A stretch of DNA of 9,596 bases from Acholeplasmatales bacterium (GTDB lineage Bacteria > Bacillota_I > Bacilli_A > Acholeplasmatales > Anaeroplasmataceae), in the NCBI GenBank assembly GCA_024681175.1, contig JAILBI010000170.1:1-9596 (forward strand). The letters are read 5' to 3'. This document shows positions 1 through 7,564 of the stretch, one piece after another. How positions within the stretch are numbered: the stretch's first letter is position 1; each line of letters starts with the position of its first letter. Below the pieces are notes generated by a model that did not search any database, had not been told where the DNA came from, and saw nothing but the letters and a program-made list of their open reading frames with translations. A program made the translations under genes and the position numbers.

Positions 1-1340
1 TAGATTATAATTATGATAAAGATAATAAATTAATATCTTATGATAATTATCAAATAACATATGATAATTCATTTAGACCAATTAATTATAAAAATAATAA
101 TTTGGTATGGTTTAATAATAAATTATTATCATATGGTGATAATCAATATGAATATGATTTTAATGGATTAAGAAATAAGAAGATTACATCCAATGGAACA
201 TATGAATATATAAGAGATGATGGTAAATTAATTAAAGAAACAATCACTTTGGGTACTGGTATTAATGGTGGTATAACTGGTGGAAGTAGTATAGGAAATA
301 GTGTATCAACTATTACCTATAATTATGGGTTAAATGGAATTATTGGGTTCACATTAGAATCTAATAATACAACTAAGGATTATTATTACATCAAAAATAT
401 ATTTAATGATGTAATAGAAATAATAGATGATAATTATAATGCATATGCGAAATATTCATATGATATATTTGGAAAATGTAATATAATTACAAATGTAGAT
501 GATATAGCAAATATAAATCCTATAAGATATAGATCATATTATTATGATAATGAAACAGGATTATATTATCTAAATACAAGATATTATGATCCAGAAACAA
601 TGAGATTCATCTCATTAGATGGAATAGAATATCTTAATTATGATACACTTGGTGGATTGAATTTATGGGTTTATTGTAATAATAATCCAGTAATGAATGT
701 GGATCCTAATGGCAATCTCTTCTTTAGTCTTACAGCATTAATTGTTGGGGCGATAGTAGGAGCTGTTATAGGTGCATCAGCTAGTATTATTAGCCAAGGA
801 ATAAATTCTGGCTGGAATAATATAAATGGTTGGCAAGTATTGTTTGATGGAACCATAGGAGCTGTAGGCGGATTAATAACTGCGTCTGGTATTGGCTTAA
901 TTGGTGCAGCAATTTCTTCGGGACTACTTGGATTTATAGGTAGTGTAGGAGATGATTTAATTCAATCAAATGGAAATTGGAATTCGATTGATTGGGTTAA
1001 TGCTTCAATAATGACTGCAACAGGAATTGCTTTTGGTATGATTTCAGGCCCTGGTGCTCAAAATTCTTCTGAAATAGGTGAAGCATTAATGAAAAACAGT
1101 GAAATTAACAAGACATTTAAGATACTTGTTAATGCATCAGAAAAATATGTTGCGAAAGACATGTCTAAAAGAGGTTTGACTGGTGTATTTAATCTTTATG
1201 GTAGTAAATTTTTAAGTATCATTTCTAAAGAAATTCCGAAAATAGCTATGCAAGGAACATTAAATGGATTGAAATACAATGCTATGTCAAATATTTTTTC
1301 AAGTATTGTTATCCTAATAAAAGGATGGTATGAGAGATGA
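1..1340 (+). CDS. Rhs/YD-repeat polymorphic toxin, C-terminal part (5' end outside window)
   Basis: The reading frame is open from the left edge (first complete codon at nt 3), so the ATG at 102 is internal and 445 residues are visible. Tyr-Asp-rich YD-repeat sequence (for example YEYDFNGLRNKK, nt 147-182) leads into a textbook Rhs-associated core at about nt 525-593, with the hallmark ETGLYYLNTRYYDPE run, then LNLWVYCNNNP and the V-D-P-N-G boundary (about nt 699-713). In known Rhs proteins the YD repeats form a shell around a C-terminal toxin that is released at this boundary. The tip here is about 208 residues. It has Gly/Ala/Ile-rich hydrophobic stretches (nt 717-800 and 846-950), a Trp/Asn linker, and a Lys-rich last ~90 residues that I cannot assign to a known toxin fold. 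Base use becomes less extreme after the boundary, as expected of an exchangeable tip. The family call is very secure; toxin activity is inferred. The stop TGA overlaps the next start. Confidence 0.93.
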   Translation, partial: DYNYDKDNKLISYDNYQITYDNSFRPINYKNNNLVWFNNKLLSYGDNQYEYDFNGLRNKKITSNGTYEYIRDDGKLIKETITLGTGINGGITGGSSIGNSVSTITYNYGLNGIIGFTLESNNTTKDYYYIKNIFNDVIEIIDDNYNAYAKYSYDIFGKCNIITNVDDIANINPIRYRSYYYDNETGLYYLNTRYYDPETMRFISLDGIEYLNYDTLGGLNLWVYCNNNPVMNVDPNGNLFFSLTALIVGAIVGAVIGASASIISQGINSGWNNINGWQVLFDGTIGAVGGLITASGIGLIGAAISSGLLGFIGSVGDDLIQSNGNWNSIDWVNASIMTATGIAFGMISGPGAQNSSEIGEALMKNSEINKTFKILVNASEKYVAKDMSKRGLTGVFNLYGSKFLSIISKEIPKIAMQGTLNGLKYNAMSNIFSSIVILIKGWYER

Positions 1341-1714
1341 TAGTCGTTTTGCTTTTCTTAATTATTTGGATTCCTCATTTTGCATGGTACATAATGATAT
1401 GTTCTGCAGCTAGACATCCATTTGATAACTCTTATTGGATGAAAGAATATGAATTAAAAAATGATTCACGATTAAATCATATTTATCCTAAAAAGTCTTT
1501 TCCAAAATATAAACCATTAGCTATTATTACTATTATTTCAAAAATTTCTTGTTGTTTTTATTCTTGTTTTTTGGCAGTTTATGTCTGCGTAAAAGGGCAT
1601 GATAATTTTTTAACAATATTTTGCTTAGTTTATACGTTTGCATCTTTATTTATTTTGGGTTTTATAGTTCTTTTTTTGGATGTAAAATCTTTGATTAAAA
1701 GAAAGAATAATTAA
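1337..1714 (+). CDS. Small three-helix membrane protein, presumptive immunity protein for the Rhs toxin tip
   Basis: This 125-residue protein has three strongly hydrophobic segments at about residues 1-23, 60-85 and 90-115, and a Lys-rich end (KRKNN). The stretch between helices 1 and 2 is polar. Its ATG overlaps the Rhs stop codon as ATGA. An in-frame TGA at 1331-1333 excludes an earlier start, and AAAAGGA at 1319-1325 is a reasonable ribosome site inside the end of the toxin gene, so translation is probably coupled. I do not recognise the family. The immunity role is inferred only from position: Rhs and other polymorphic toxin genes are normally followed directly by their cognate immunity gene. 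A membrane immunity protein would fit a toxin that acts on or through the membrane, but a small accessory protein is also possible. Codon use (CTT, GTT, TTG, TGC) is unlike the extremely AT-rich Rhs core, which fits joint transfer with the toxin tip. Confidence 0.8.
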   Translation: MIVVLLFLIIWIPHFAWYIMICSAARHPFDNSYWMKEYELKNDSRLNHIYPKKSFPKYKPLAIITIISKISCCFYSCFLAVYVCVKGHDNFLTIFCLVYTFASLFILGFIVLFLDVKSLIKRKNN

Positions 1715-1905
1715 AATAATAGTTTTTAAAACAATAAGCTGCAAGACTAACCAGGGCTAGTTTATGGATGGTGAACATAAAATTTATGTGAATTATTTTC
1801 AAGCAAAAAAATAATAAAATCTATGATAATTTTTTCGATGCTAATAAGAATACAAAAAAATAAGAATCATTCCAACGGCTCAGCAGTTTAATTAACTATA
1901 TAAGT
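1715..1905. other. Intergenic stretch with no supported gene
   Basis: Every frame I read is broken by closely spaced stops. The longest ATG-initiated frame noticed (1764-1814, 16 codons) lacks a ribosome site. The piece around 1738-1770 is slightly less AT-rich than its surroundings (ACCAGGGCTAG) and could be a relic of a displaced Rhs tip or immunity gene, but I could not match it to any protein. The segment is the 3' untranslated region of the Rhs/immunity transcript up to the terminator. Confidence 0.6.
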
Positions 1906-1938
1906 AAAATTGGAGGAAAAAATCCTCCAATTTTTTTT
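1906..1938 (+). terminator. Rho-independent terminator after the Rhs/immunity pair
   Basis: A perfect 12-bp stem (AAAATTGGAGGA at 1906-1917 with its complement at 1923-1934) closes an AAAAA loop. The 3' arm runs into eight consecutive T residues (1931-1938). This is a strong intrinsic terminator. It separates the toxin unit from the jet operon, so the latter needs its own promoter. Confidence 0.92.
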
Positions 1939-2061
1939 GTTTTGTTTTATTTAGTATTAATATATAGATATTTACAAAGAATTTTAATTTATAAGGTTAT
2001 TAATATTACATCATTTAATTATAAAAATATTTGATTTAAAATTAAAAATTATTAATTATTT

Positions 2062-2182
2062 TTATGCAAAAATATATGTGTTTTTGATAACTAAATTGAT
2101 TTATCAAAAAAATCAAAAAAATGTTGTTTTTTACGCAAAAAACGGGGTTAAATCAATTGATTATGATAACGCTTTTTGATAA
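2062..2182. repeat. Cluster of five TTAT(G)CAAAAA-type boxes, two in inverted orientation
   Basis: Copies read TTATGCAAAAA (2062-2072), TTTTTGATAA (2081-2090, reverse), TTATCAAAAA (2101-2110), TTACGCAAAAA (2131-2141) and TTTTTGATAA (2173-2182, reverse). The second and third form a perfect 10-bp inverted repeat around a 10-base spacer. The fourth lies within a GTTTTTT/AAAAAAC hairpin (2126-2143, loop ACGC). TGATAAC also recurs at 2085 and 2164. The repeats are directly visible. That they bind a regulator or another DNA-binding protein is inferred, and the AT-rich background raises the chance of coincidental matches. Confidence 0.55.
2151..2162. promoter_or_regulatory. 12-bp perfect palindrome upstream of the jetA promoter, possible operator
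   Basis: AATCAATTGATT is a perfect self-complementary 12-mer that abuts the putative -35 element at 2163. A dimeric repressor or activator site is plausible from its position. No matching regulator gene is in the window. A-T palindromes of this size can arise by chance, so the confidence is modest. Confidence 0.4.
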
Positions 2183-2191
2183 AATTATAAT
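2163..2191 (+). promoter_or_regulatory. Probable sigma-A-type promoter of the jetABC/sepF-like operon
   Basis: A consensus -10 TATAAT (2186-2191) is preceded, with a 17-base spacer, by ATGATA (2163-2168), which matches the -35 consensus at four of six positions. Transcription would begin near 2198, leaving a ~25-base leader with AAAGGGG (2204-2210) as a somewhat distant ribosome site for the ATG at 2223. An alternative is TTGATA (2176-2181) with TATTAT (2198-2203), but it leaves almost no leader. In either case one of the repeated boxes (2173-2182) lies inside the promoter, which suggests control of initiation. Confidence 0.55.
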
Positions 2192-2222
2192 AGATTTTAT
2201 TATAAAGGGGTAAATTGGGTCG

Positions 2223-3662
2223 ATGAATTTTTTTGATATGGTTCCTGATAACTTTTTTTCATTGCTTTCAGCAAAAAATAAAAGAATTTATCTAGCGGGA
2301 ATTTTACAGGTTTTCAAAGTATATGAAACCGGGTCAATCTTAGGTATTGACAAAAAAATTGTTGTTGATGATCTTGTTAACTTCTTAGATTCAAATTCTA
2401 ATTATTTTTATGAAAAAGATGAAGATGATAATGATGAAGAATCAGAAGAAGAAAATCATACATTAACACATAGAGAATTAGCAAATCTAATTTTAAGAAA
2501 AATGGAAAAATGTGGTTGGATTTATGTTGATGTCACAAATGATTATGTTGAGCTACTAAATTTTAGTGACGCAGCAATTACAATTTGTGAAGCATTAACT
2601 AAAACATATCCTGATTTCATTTATGATGAGGATGAGCTTCCACCTGATTATGTTAATCCAAATGAATACACAGGATTCATTTATACGATTTATACATTAT
2701 TAAATCAGGATGATATTCAAGATTATGGTCTTACATTTTCACTTGTATATTCAAATACAAGATCATTAATAAGAGCTATAAGAAGACTTGAATCTAGAAT
2801 GAAGGATTATATCCAATCATTAGTTGATAATACTGATATTAAAGATTTAATGGAAAAGCTTGTTGCATATAAAAATGAAATTTATGATAAGAGCTATGTT
2901 AAATTAAAAATATCAGATAACATTGATAGATATAGATTATCAATTGTTACAAACCTTGAAAGCATTGAGAAGAGTGAATATAAGCTTAAGCAGGTTGCTA
3001 TGAATTATGTTCAAAATTCAAAAACATTTGATGCCGCAATGGGTAAGGCTGTATCTGATATTGATGAGGTTGTTGACGCATTCAATCAGCTTGAAGAATT
3101 TGTTACTGATGTTGATAGAAAGAATAGAGACTTTATTAATAAAACAATTGGTAAGGTTGAATTCTTACTTAATGAAGAAGATAACATTGTTGGTAAGCTT
3201 AATACATTATTAAATTATTTCAAGACTACTAACAAAAAGGGTAAGGTTGAAAAGGCTGTAACACTTGCTTCATCAACTTATTATCTACCTCAAATTAAAT
3301 CACTTGATAATGAGAAGAGTTTATTTACTCCAAGAAATAACTATATTAGAAATTATGATCAAATCTTTGAAGATTATCAAATCAACATTTCTGATTTAGA
3401 TGATAATTTCATTGCAAACTTCAAAAGCTCATACAATGAGAAAAACGTTGAAACATATTTATTTGAACATATGATTGATGGCGTTTATAAAGCATCAGAT
3501 AATTTATTTGATGATATGAGTGAAAAAGAATTTATGATGGTTATTTATTCAATCATTTTATCATCTGAACGTGGCTATAGCGTTGAGATATTAAATGAAT
3601 ATGCTGAAACAAATAAATTTGTAATTAAGAATTTTATTATAAGGATGGATAAGAGAAACTAA
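2223..3662 (+). CDS. jetA: JetA / MksF-like (kleisin-type) subunit of a Wadjet-related SMC complex
   Basis: This 479-residue protein belongs to the JetA family found in Bacillota Wadjet loci (listed earlier as DUF5716, from memory). The opening pattern, short N-terminus then F-x-x-x-P-x-x-F-F (residues 4-12), is typical of that family and supports the chosen start. The N-terminal ~125 residues look like winged-helix units. They are split by a very acidic linker (about 64-78) and followed by the HTLTHRELANLILRKMEKCGW segment, which starts at residue 79. Residues ~170-345 are long, charged helices with coiled-coil character; the rest is a mixed C-terminal domain. In the complex the kleisin-type subunit bridges the two ATPase heads of the JetC dimer and recruits JetB. 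It is cytoplasmic and nucleoid-associated. It is first in a four-gene operon, with one base between its stop and jetB. The family call rests on sequence style, gene order and JetC; fine domain boundaries are approximate. Confidence 0.8.
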   Translation: MNFFDMVPDNFFSLLSAKNKRIYLAGILQVFKVYETGSILGIDKKIVVDDLVNFLDSNSNYFYEKDEDDNDEESEEENHTLTHRELANLILRKMEKCGWIYVDVTNDYVELLNFSDAAITICEALTKTYPDFIYDEDELPPDYVNPNEYTGFIYTIYTLLNQDDIQDYGLTFSLVYSNTRSLIRAIRRLESRMKDYIQSLVDNTDIKDLMEKLVAYKNEIYDKSYVKLKISDNIDRYRLSIVTNLESIEKSEYKLKQVAMNYVQNSKTFDAAMGKAVSDIDEVVDAFNQLEEFVTDVDRKNRDFINKTIGKVEFLLNEEDNIVGKLNTLLNYFKTTNKKGKVEKAVTLASSTYYLPQIKSLDNEKSLFTPRNNYIRNYDQIFEDYQINISDLDDNFIANFKSSYNEKNVETYLFEHMIDGVYKASDNLFDDMSEKEFMMVIYSIILSSERGYSVEILNEYAETNKFVIKNFIIRMDKRN

Positions 3663-3663
3663 T

Positions 3664-4257
3664 ATGCTTGATAATTTAGAAAAAATGACACAAGGTCAAA
3701 AGGACCAATTTAAAGATACAGCTAATAAGCTACTTTCACAAACATATTTATCAAAAGACAAAAGAGATAACAAGGAAGCATATTACTTTCTTATGAGTTA
3801 TAAAGATATTTTTGATGAATTTTTTACAATCCTAGGTTATGAAATTGAGCTTGACCAACCAAATGGCTCTGCAATGCTTAAGGGTGCACCTACATCAATG
3901 ATGTTAAAGCTAAAGAGAGATGAATCTATCATCTTAATTATCTTAAGACTTTTATATCATGAAAAGATGAAAGAAACTACATTAAATGAAAATATCGTTA
4001 TTGATATTTCAGATATTCATAATAAATATGATTTATTAGAAATTAAGAAGAAGCTTAATAAGACTGATTTAATTTCAGCTTTAAGATTATTCCGTAGATA
4101 TAATTTAATTGAAATTACAGGTGATCTTAATACATTATCTTCAAAGGTTGTAATACTTCCTACAATCTTATTAGCTCTTAAGAGTGAAGATATAACTGAA
4201 GTATATAATACTTTAAGAAAGCTTGCTCAGGATGAGAAAGAAAACGGGGGAGACTAA
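3664..4257 (+). CDS. jetB: JetB / MksE-like subunit (DUF4194-type) of the SMC complex
   Basis: This 197-residue protein has the layout of JetB/MksE (KITE-type) proteins: an N-terminal helix, a conserved-looking segment around residues 37-75 (NKEAYYFLMSYKDIFDEFF, then LGYEIELDQPNG), a hydrophobic helix (SIILIILRLLY), and a winged-helix region around 110-170 ending in VVILPTILLAL. KITE dimers bind the kleisin and touch DNA and the SMC heads. The length is normal for the family. Its start lies one base after the jetA stop, with only a weak, distant AAGGATGG (3641-3648), so translation is probably coupled to jetA. Its final codons (Gly-Gly-Asp) contain the ribosome site for jetC. The name comes from combined sequence resemblance and position between jetA and jetC. 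Confidence 0.78.
   Translation: MLDNLEKMTQGQKDQFKDTANKLLSQTYLSKDKRDNKEAYYFLMSYKDIFDEFFTILGYEIELDQPNGSAMLKGAPTSMMLKLKRDESIILIILRLLYHEKMKETTLNENIVIDISDIHNKYDLLEIKKKLNKTDLISALRLFRRYNLIEITGDLNTLSSKVVILPTILLALKSEDITEVYNTLRKLAQDEKENGGD
4246..4252 (+). promoter_or_regulatory. Ribosome site for jetC inside the end of jetB
   Basis: GGGGGAG lies within the last codons of jetB, seven bases before the jetC ATG at 4260. It fixes the jetC start, and Walker A then falls at the usual distance from the N-terminus. Confidence 0.7.
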
Positions 4258-4259
4258 GG

Positions 4260-7200
4260 ATGAAGAAGCTAGTAAAAATTAAATTAGTTAATTGGCATTA
4301 TATTTGGGATGAAACTATTAACCTTGAAGGTAATACATTAATCACAGGTGCCAACGCCACAGGTAAATCAACTATCATGGATGCCATCACTTATGTATTA
4401 ACTGCAGGTGAAACAAAATTCAATATGGCAGCCAATGATAAATCTAAGCGTGACCTTAGAGGTTATGTAAAATGTAAGCTTGGAAGAAACGACAAGGAAT
4501 ATCTTCGTGATGGAGATATTACAGGTCATATCGCGCTTGAATTTCATGATGAAAAGACAGGAACTAATTTCACAGTAGGTGCAGTAATTGATGCATTTGG
4601 TGATTTAACTCCTGTAAAATCATTATTTTATAAATCAGAAGAAGGTATCAATGATGATATGTTCTTTGAACCATTAGAGCCAGATAAGAAAACTGGTAAG
4701 GCAAGAAAAAGAGTTTATGGTACAGTAGATTTTAGAAAGCATAATTCATTCTTCCAATATTTCTTAACAAATAAGGAAGCTAAAAGAGCTTTTAGAACTG
4801 CCTTTGGTTCAATTAATGAGGATTTCTATCATTTAATTCCAAAAGCTTTAGCATTCAAGCCTATTTCTGATGTTAAAGAATTTATTTATCAAAACATTCT
4901 AGAAGAAAAAGAAATTGATGTATCTGCAATTAAAGGCTCAGTACATGCATTTAAATCTTTAGAAGCTAAATTAAAATTAACTCAAGAAAAGATAGCTAAG
5001 CTTCATGATATTGATAATGTATATCAAGAAATTGAAAAGATTAATGAAGATAAAGCTTATATTGAATATTTAAAGCACTTATTTGATATTGAAGATGTTA
5101 AAGGTAGAATTAGAAAATCTAAATCTTTAATTGATAAGAATAAGGTTCAAAAGGAAACTAAAGAAAAACAAATAACTGATATTGAAAAAGAAAATCAAGC
5201 TTTAAATGATAGATCAAGAGAATTATATAGCTTACTTAGAACTAATGATAAATTTAAAGCTGAAGAATATATTAATTCTGAAATTGAAAGAACTAAGAAT
5301 AATATTCAAGCTTTAGAAAATAATCAAAAGGATTTCTTAAAGCGTGCATCTGAATTTAAAGATACATTAATTACATTAAGAAAGATTTCTAATGAAAATT
5401 TATATTCAGTAGGCTCTAATATTAATGTAACATTAATTAACCAAATGCAGGTTGAAGATACTAAGATTAGATTAACTGATTTCTATAATCAAATCCAAAT
5501 TCTAAAGAATAAAAAGAACCAAGAGCTTGGTAGAATTAATGGTGAAATTCAATCAGTAATTGATGAAATCAATGATATTACTAAATATCAAAGAAATGCT
5601 CAACAAAATAGATTAAATTACCCTGCAGATGTAATGGGTGTTAAAAATGAAATTGAAGAAGGATTATCAAGAATTTATAATTACAAGGTATCTGTTCATA
5701 TCTTATCAGATTTACTTGAAATATCTAATCCAAAATGGGCTGATACAGTTGAAGTATTCTTAGCTAATAGAAGATTCATGCTAATAGTTGAGCCTAGATA
5801 TTTTGATAATGCACTTCAAATTTTTAACCGTGTAAGATCTAGATATAGATTATATGGTATCGGTTTAGTTAACACTAAGATGATTTCTAAATTCCAGGAT
5901 TATGAAAAGAATTCATTAGCATCTATTATTGAAACAGAAAATAAAGATGCAAGATGCTATGTTAATTTCTTATGTGGAAATGTCATCATGGTTGATAAGC
6001 CTGAAGAGCTTGAAAATTATTCAATTGCAGTAACAAATGATTATTTAATTTATCGTTCATATGCAGTTACACAAATGAACCCTAATATTCCAAAGCCATT
6101 TATTGGTAAGAATGCTGCAAAGCAATCTTTAGCTGATCTTGAAATTAGATCTAAAGAGGCTAAGAATAAATATAATGAATTACATACTAAAGAAGATGCT
6201 TTACAAAGAGAAACTTCTTTAATTGATTCATTAAATGTAAGACAATTAATCAATGATGTTGATGATGCTTTAGAATTATCTAAAGAAAAGCAAGCATTAC
6301 AAGATTTAAAGAAACAAAAAGAAAGAACAAGCAAGGAAACACCAGACGAGCTTGAACAAGATTATAATAAGATTTCATTAACAATTAAGGATAATGATGC
6401 AAAGAAGATGGATATATCAAAAGAAATCGGTTCTATTGATAATACAATTCAAACATTATTAGAACAAATTGATAATGATGTAAAGGCTGTTGCAGGTCTT
6501 GAAAAGCAATTAAAGGATATTCAAGGCGATAATGCAATTTTCGCAGAAAAGGCTAAAGCTGAATATAATAGAATTATGGCTGAGTCTTCATTTGCAAAAG
6601 CATTACAAAATTATAATTTAGAATATGATCAATACGAAAAGAGCTATCAAACATTATTAGATTCACTTGCTATGAAGCAATTTGAATATATTAATGCTTA
6701 TGCATCTAATTTTGCAACTGGCTTATCAGAAATGAGCAAATATAGCCAAGAATTACAAAAATTAGAAAAGTCAGAGCTTATTTCATATGAAAAAGAAGTT
6801 CGTGATGCAAGAGAAAAAGCCGAGCTTGTATTTAAGGAAGATTTCATTGCTAAATTAAGAAATAATATCTTAACAGCTGAACAAGAAATCTCTAAGATTA
6901 ATGAAACATTATCTAATATCAAATTCGGTAATGATACATATGAATTTATCTTCCCAAGATCAGCTGAATATGCAGAATTCTATGATATGGTTACTTCAGA
7001 TTTAGTTAATAAGGATGAAGGATTATTAACATATGATTTCCAATCTAAATATAATGAACAAATCAATGATTTATTTGATTCATTATCAGTTGATGACCTA
7101 AATTCAAATGGTGCAATCAATAAATTTACTGATTACCGTACATATATGGATTATGATATCCAAATTAAAAACCAAGATGGTACAATGAATTATTCAAAGG

Positions 7201-7562
7201 TATTTAGAGAAAAATCCGGTGGTGAAACACAGGTTCCATTCTATGTAGCTATTGTTGCTTCATTTGTACGTGTTTATACTCAAAATGGTTTCTCTCAATC
7301 AGATCCTATCGGACTTGTATTATTCGACGAGGTATTCGATAAGATGGATGGTAACAGAATGAGAGCAATGATGAATTTCATTTCATCAATGCCACTTCAG
7401 GTTATGATTGCATGTCCATACGATAAGATGGATCTTTTACAAGAATATGCAGATACTACATTAATCCTTGTTCGTCAAAACACAAGAGCTACTGTATTAC
7501 CTGTTAAGAGAAAGAAAGATATATCTAATAAATTTGAAGATGAAGAAGATGAGGAGGCTTAA
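4260..7562 (+). CDS. jetC: JetC / MksB-like SMC-family ATPase
   Basis: This 1100-residue protein has a full SMC-type ATPase layout. Walker A is GANATGKST at residues 30-38. Residues ~230-450 form a heptad-rich coiled coil. A globular hinge-like domain covers about 450-625, including the PKWADTVEVFLANRRFMLIV segment characteristic of COG4913/JetC proteins. A second coiled-coil arm covers ~625-890. The C-terminal head has the ABC signature KSGGE (S986, G987, G988, E989) and Walker B LVLFDE (D1023, E1024), followed by a D-loop-like FDKMD. All ATPase residues expected for an active motor are present. Such proteins dimerise and extrude DNA loops; in Wadjet this lets the complex recognise small circular DNA. 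The last 18 residues are a basic then very acidic tail (KRKKD, then EDEEDEEA). The tail's final codons hold the next gene's ribosome site. jetC starts two bases after jetB. It is an active-looking SMC engine, but its nuclease partner is not here. Confidence 0.93.
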   Translation: MKKLVKIKLVNWHYIWDETINLEGNTLITGANATGKSTIMDAITYVLTAGETKFNMAANDKSKRDLRGYVKCKLGRNDKEYLRDGDITGHIALEFHDEKTGTNFTVGAVIDAFGDLTPVKSLFYKSEEGINDDMFFEPLEPDKKTGKARKRVYGTVDFRKHNSFFQYFLTNKEAKRAFRTAFGSINEDFYHLIPKALAFKPISDVKEFIYQNILEEKEIDVSAIKGSVHAFKSLEAKLKLTQEKIAKLHDIDNVYQEIEKINEDKAYIEYLKHLFDIEDVKGRIRKSKSLIDKNKVQKETKEKQITDIEKENQALNDRSRELYSLLRTNDKFKAEEYINSEIERTKNNIQALENNQKDFLKRASEFKDTLITLRKISNENLYSVGSNINVTLINQMQVEDTKIRLTDFYNQIQILKNKKNQELGRINGEIQSVIDEINDITKYQRNAQQNRLNYPADVMGVKNEIEEGLSRIYNYKVSVHILSDLLEISNPKWADTVEVFLANRRFMLIVEPRYFDNALQIFNRVRSRYRLYGIGLVNTKMISKFQDYEKNSLASIIETENKDARCYVNFLCGNVIMVDKPEELENYSIAVTNDYLIYRSYAVTQMNPNIPKPFIGKNAAKQSLADLEIRSKEAKNKYNELHTKEDALQRETSLIDSLNVRQLINDVDDALELSKEKQALQDLKKQKERTSKETPDELEQDYNKISLTIKDNDAKKMDISKEIGSIDNTIQTLLEQIDNDVKAVAGLEKQLKDIQGDNAIFAEKAKAEYNRIMAESSFAKALQNYNLEYDQYEKSYQTLLDSLAMKQFEYINAYASNFATGLSEMSKYSQELQKLEKSELISYEKEVRDAREKAELVFKEDFIAKLRNNILTAEQEISKINETLSNIKFGNDTYEFIFPRSAEYAEFYDMVTSDLVNKDEGLLTYDFQSKYNEQINDLFDSLSVDDLNSNGAINKFTDYRTYMDYDIQIKNQDGTMNYSKVFREKSGGETQVPFYVAIVASFVRVYTQNGFSQSDPIGLVLFDEVFDKMDGNRMRAMMNFISSMPLQVMIACPYDKMDLLQEYADTTLILVRQNTRATVLPVKRKKDISNKFEDEEDEEA
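7551..7557 (+). promoter_or_regulatory. Ribosome site for the SepF-like gene inside the end of jetC
   Basis: GAGGAGG, a near-perfect Shine-Dalgarno sequence, sits in the Glu-Glu codons at the end of jetC, seven bases before the ATG at 7565. It shows that the small fourth gene is efficiently translated from the same mRNA and is not a chance frame. Confidence 0.8.
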
Positions 7563-7564
7563 TT

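Larger units (their letters stand above)
1939..2222. promoter_or_regulatory. Non-coding leader of the jet operon
   Basis: This stretch of 284 bases has no coding potential on either strand, as far as I can read. Its first ~120 bases are simple A/T-rich sequence. From about 2062 it becomes organised, with repeated short boxes, a hairpin-capable inverted repeat, a 12-bp palindrome and a TATAAT box. The structured part ends at the jetA start codon. It is longer and more structured than the other inter-unit spacer in this window (131 bases). Confidence 0.7.

Noticed and set aside
671..856. 61-codon minus-strand frame
   Set aside because: It lies fully inside the Rhs gene, opposite well-supported Rhs core and tip codons, with no recognisable protein character or promoter.
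1331..1343. Genetic code 4 (TGA as Trp), suggested by the AT-rich Mollicutes-like composition and the TGA-TAG at the Rhs end
   Set aside because: All Trp codons seen are TGG, the large genes are uninterrupted under the standard code, and the TGA start/stop overlap is a normal ATGA junction.
1747..1762. Possible small hairpin around CTAACCAGGGCTAG
   Set aside because: It pairs only about four bases well and has a mismatch; too weak to call an RNA structure.
1764..1814. 16-codon ATG frame in the spacer after the immunity gene
   Set aside because: There is no ribosome site and no recognisable sequence, and stops surround it in all frames; it is most likely chance.
3007..3213. 68-codon plus-strand frame inside jetA
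   Set aside because: It is an out-of-frame shadow of the jetA coiled-coil region with no ribosome site; jetA is continuous through it.
6050..6922. Two minus-strand frames (6050-6334 and 6698-6922) opposite jetC
   Set aside because: They are antisense shadows of the JetC hinge and coiled-coil codons. Their Ser/Leu/Cys-rich make-up is typical of the complement of AT-rich helical coding sequence.
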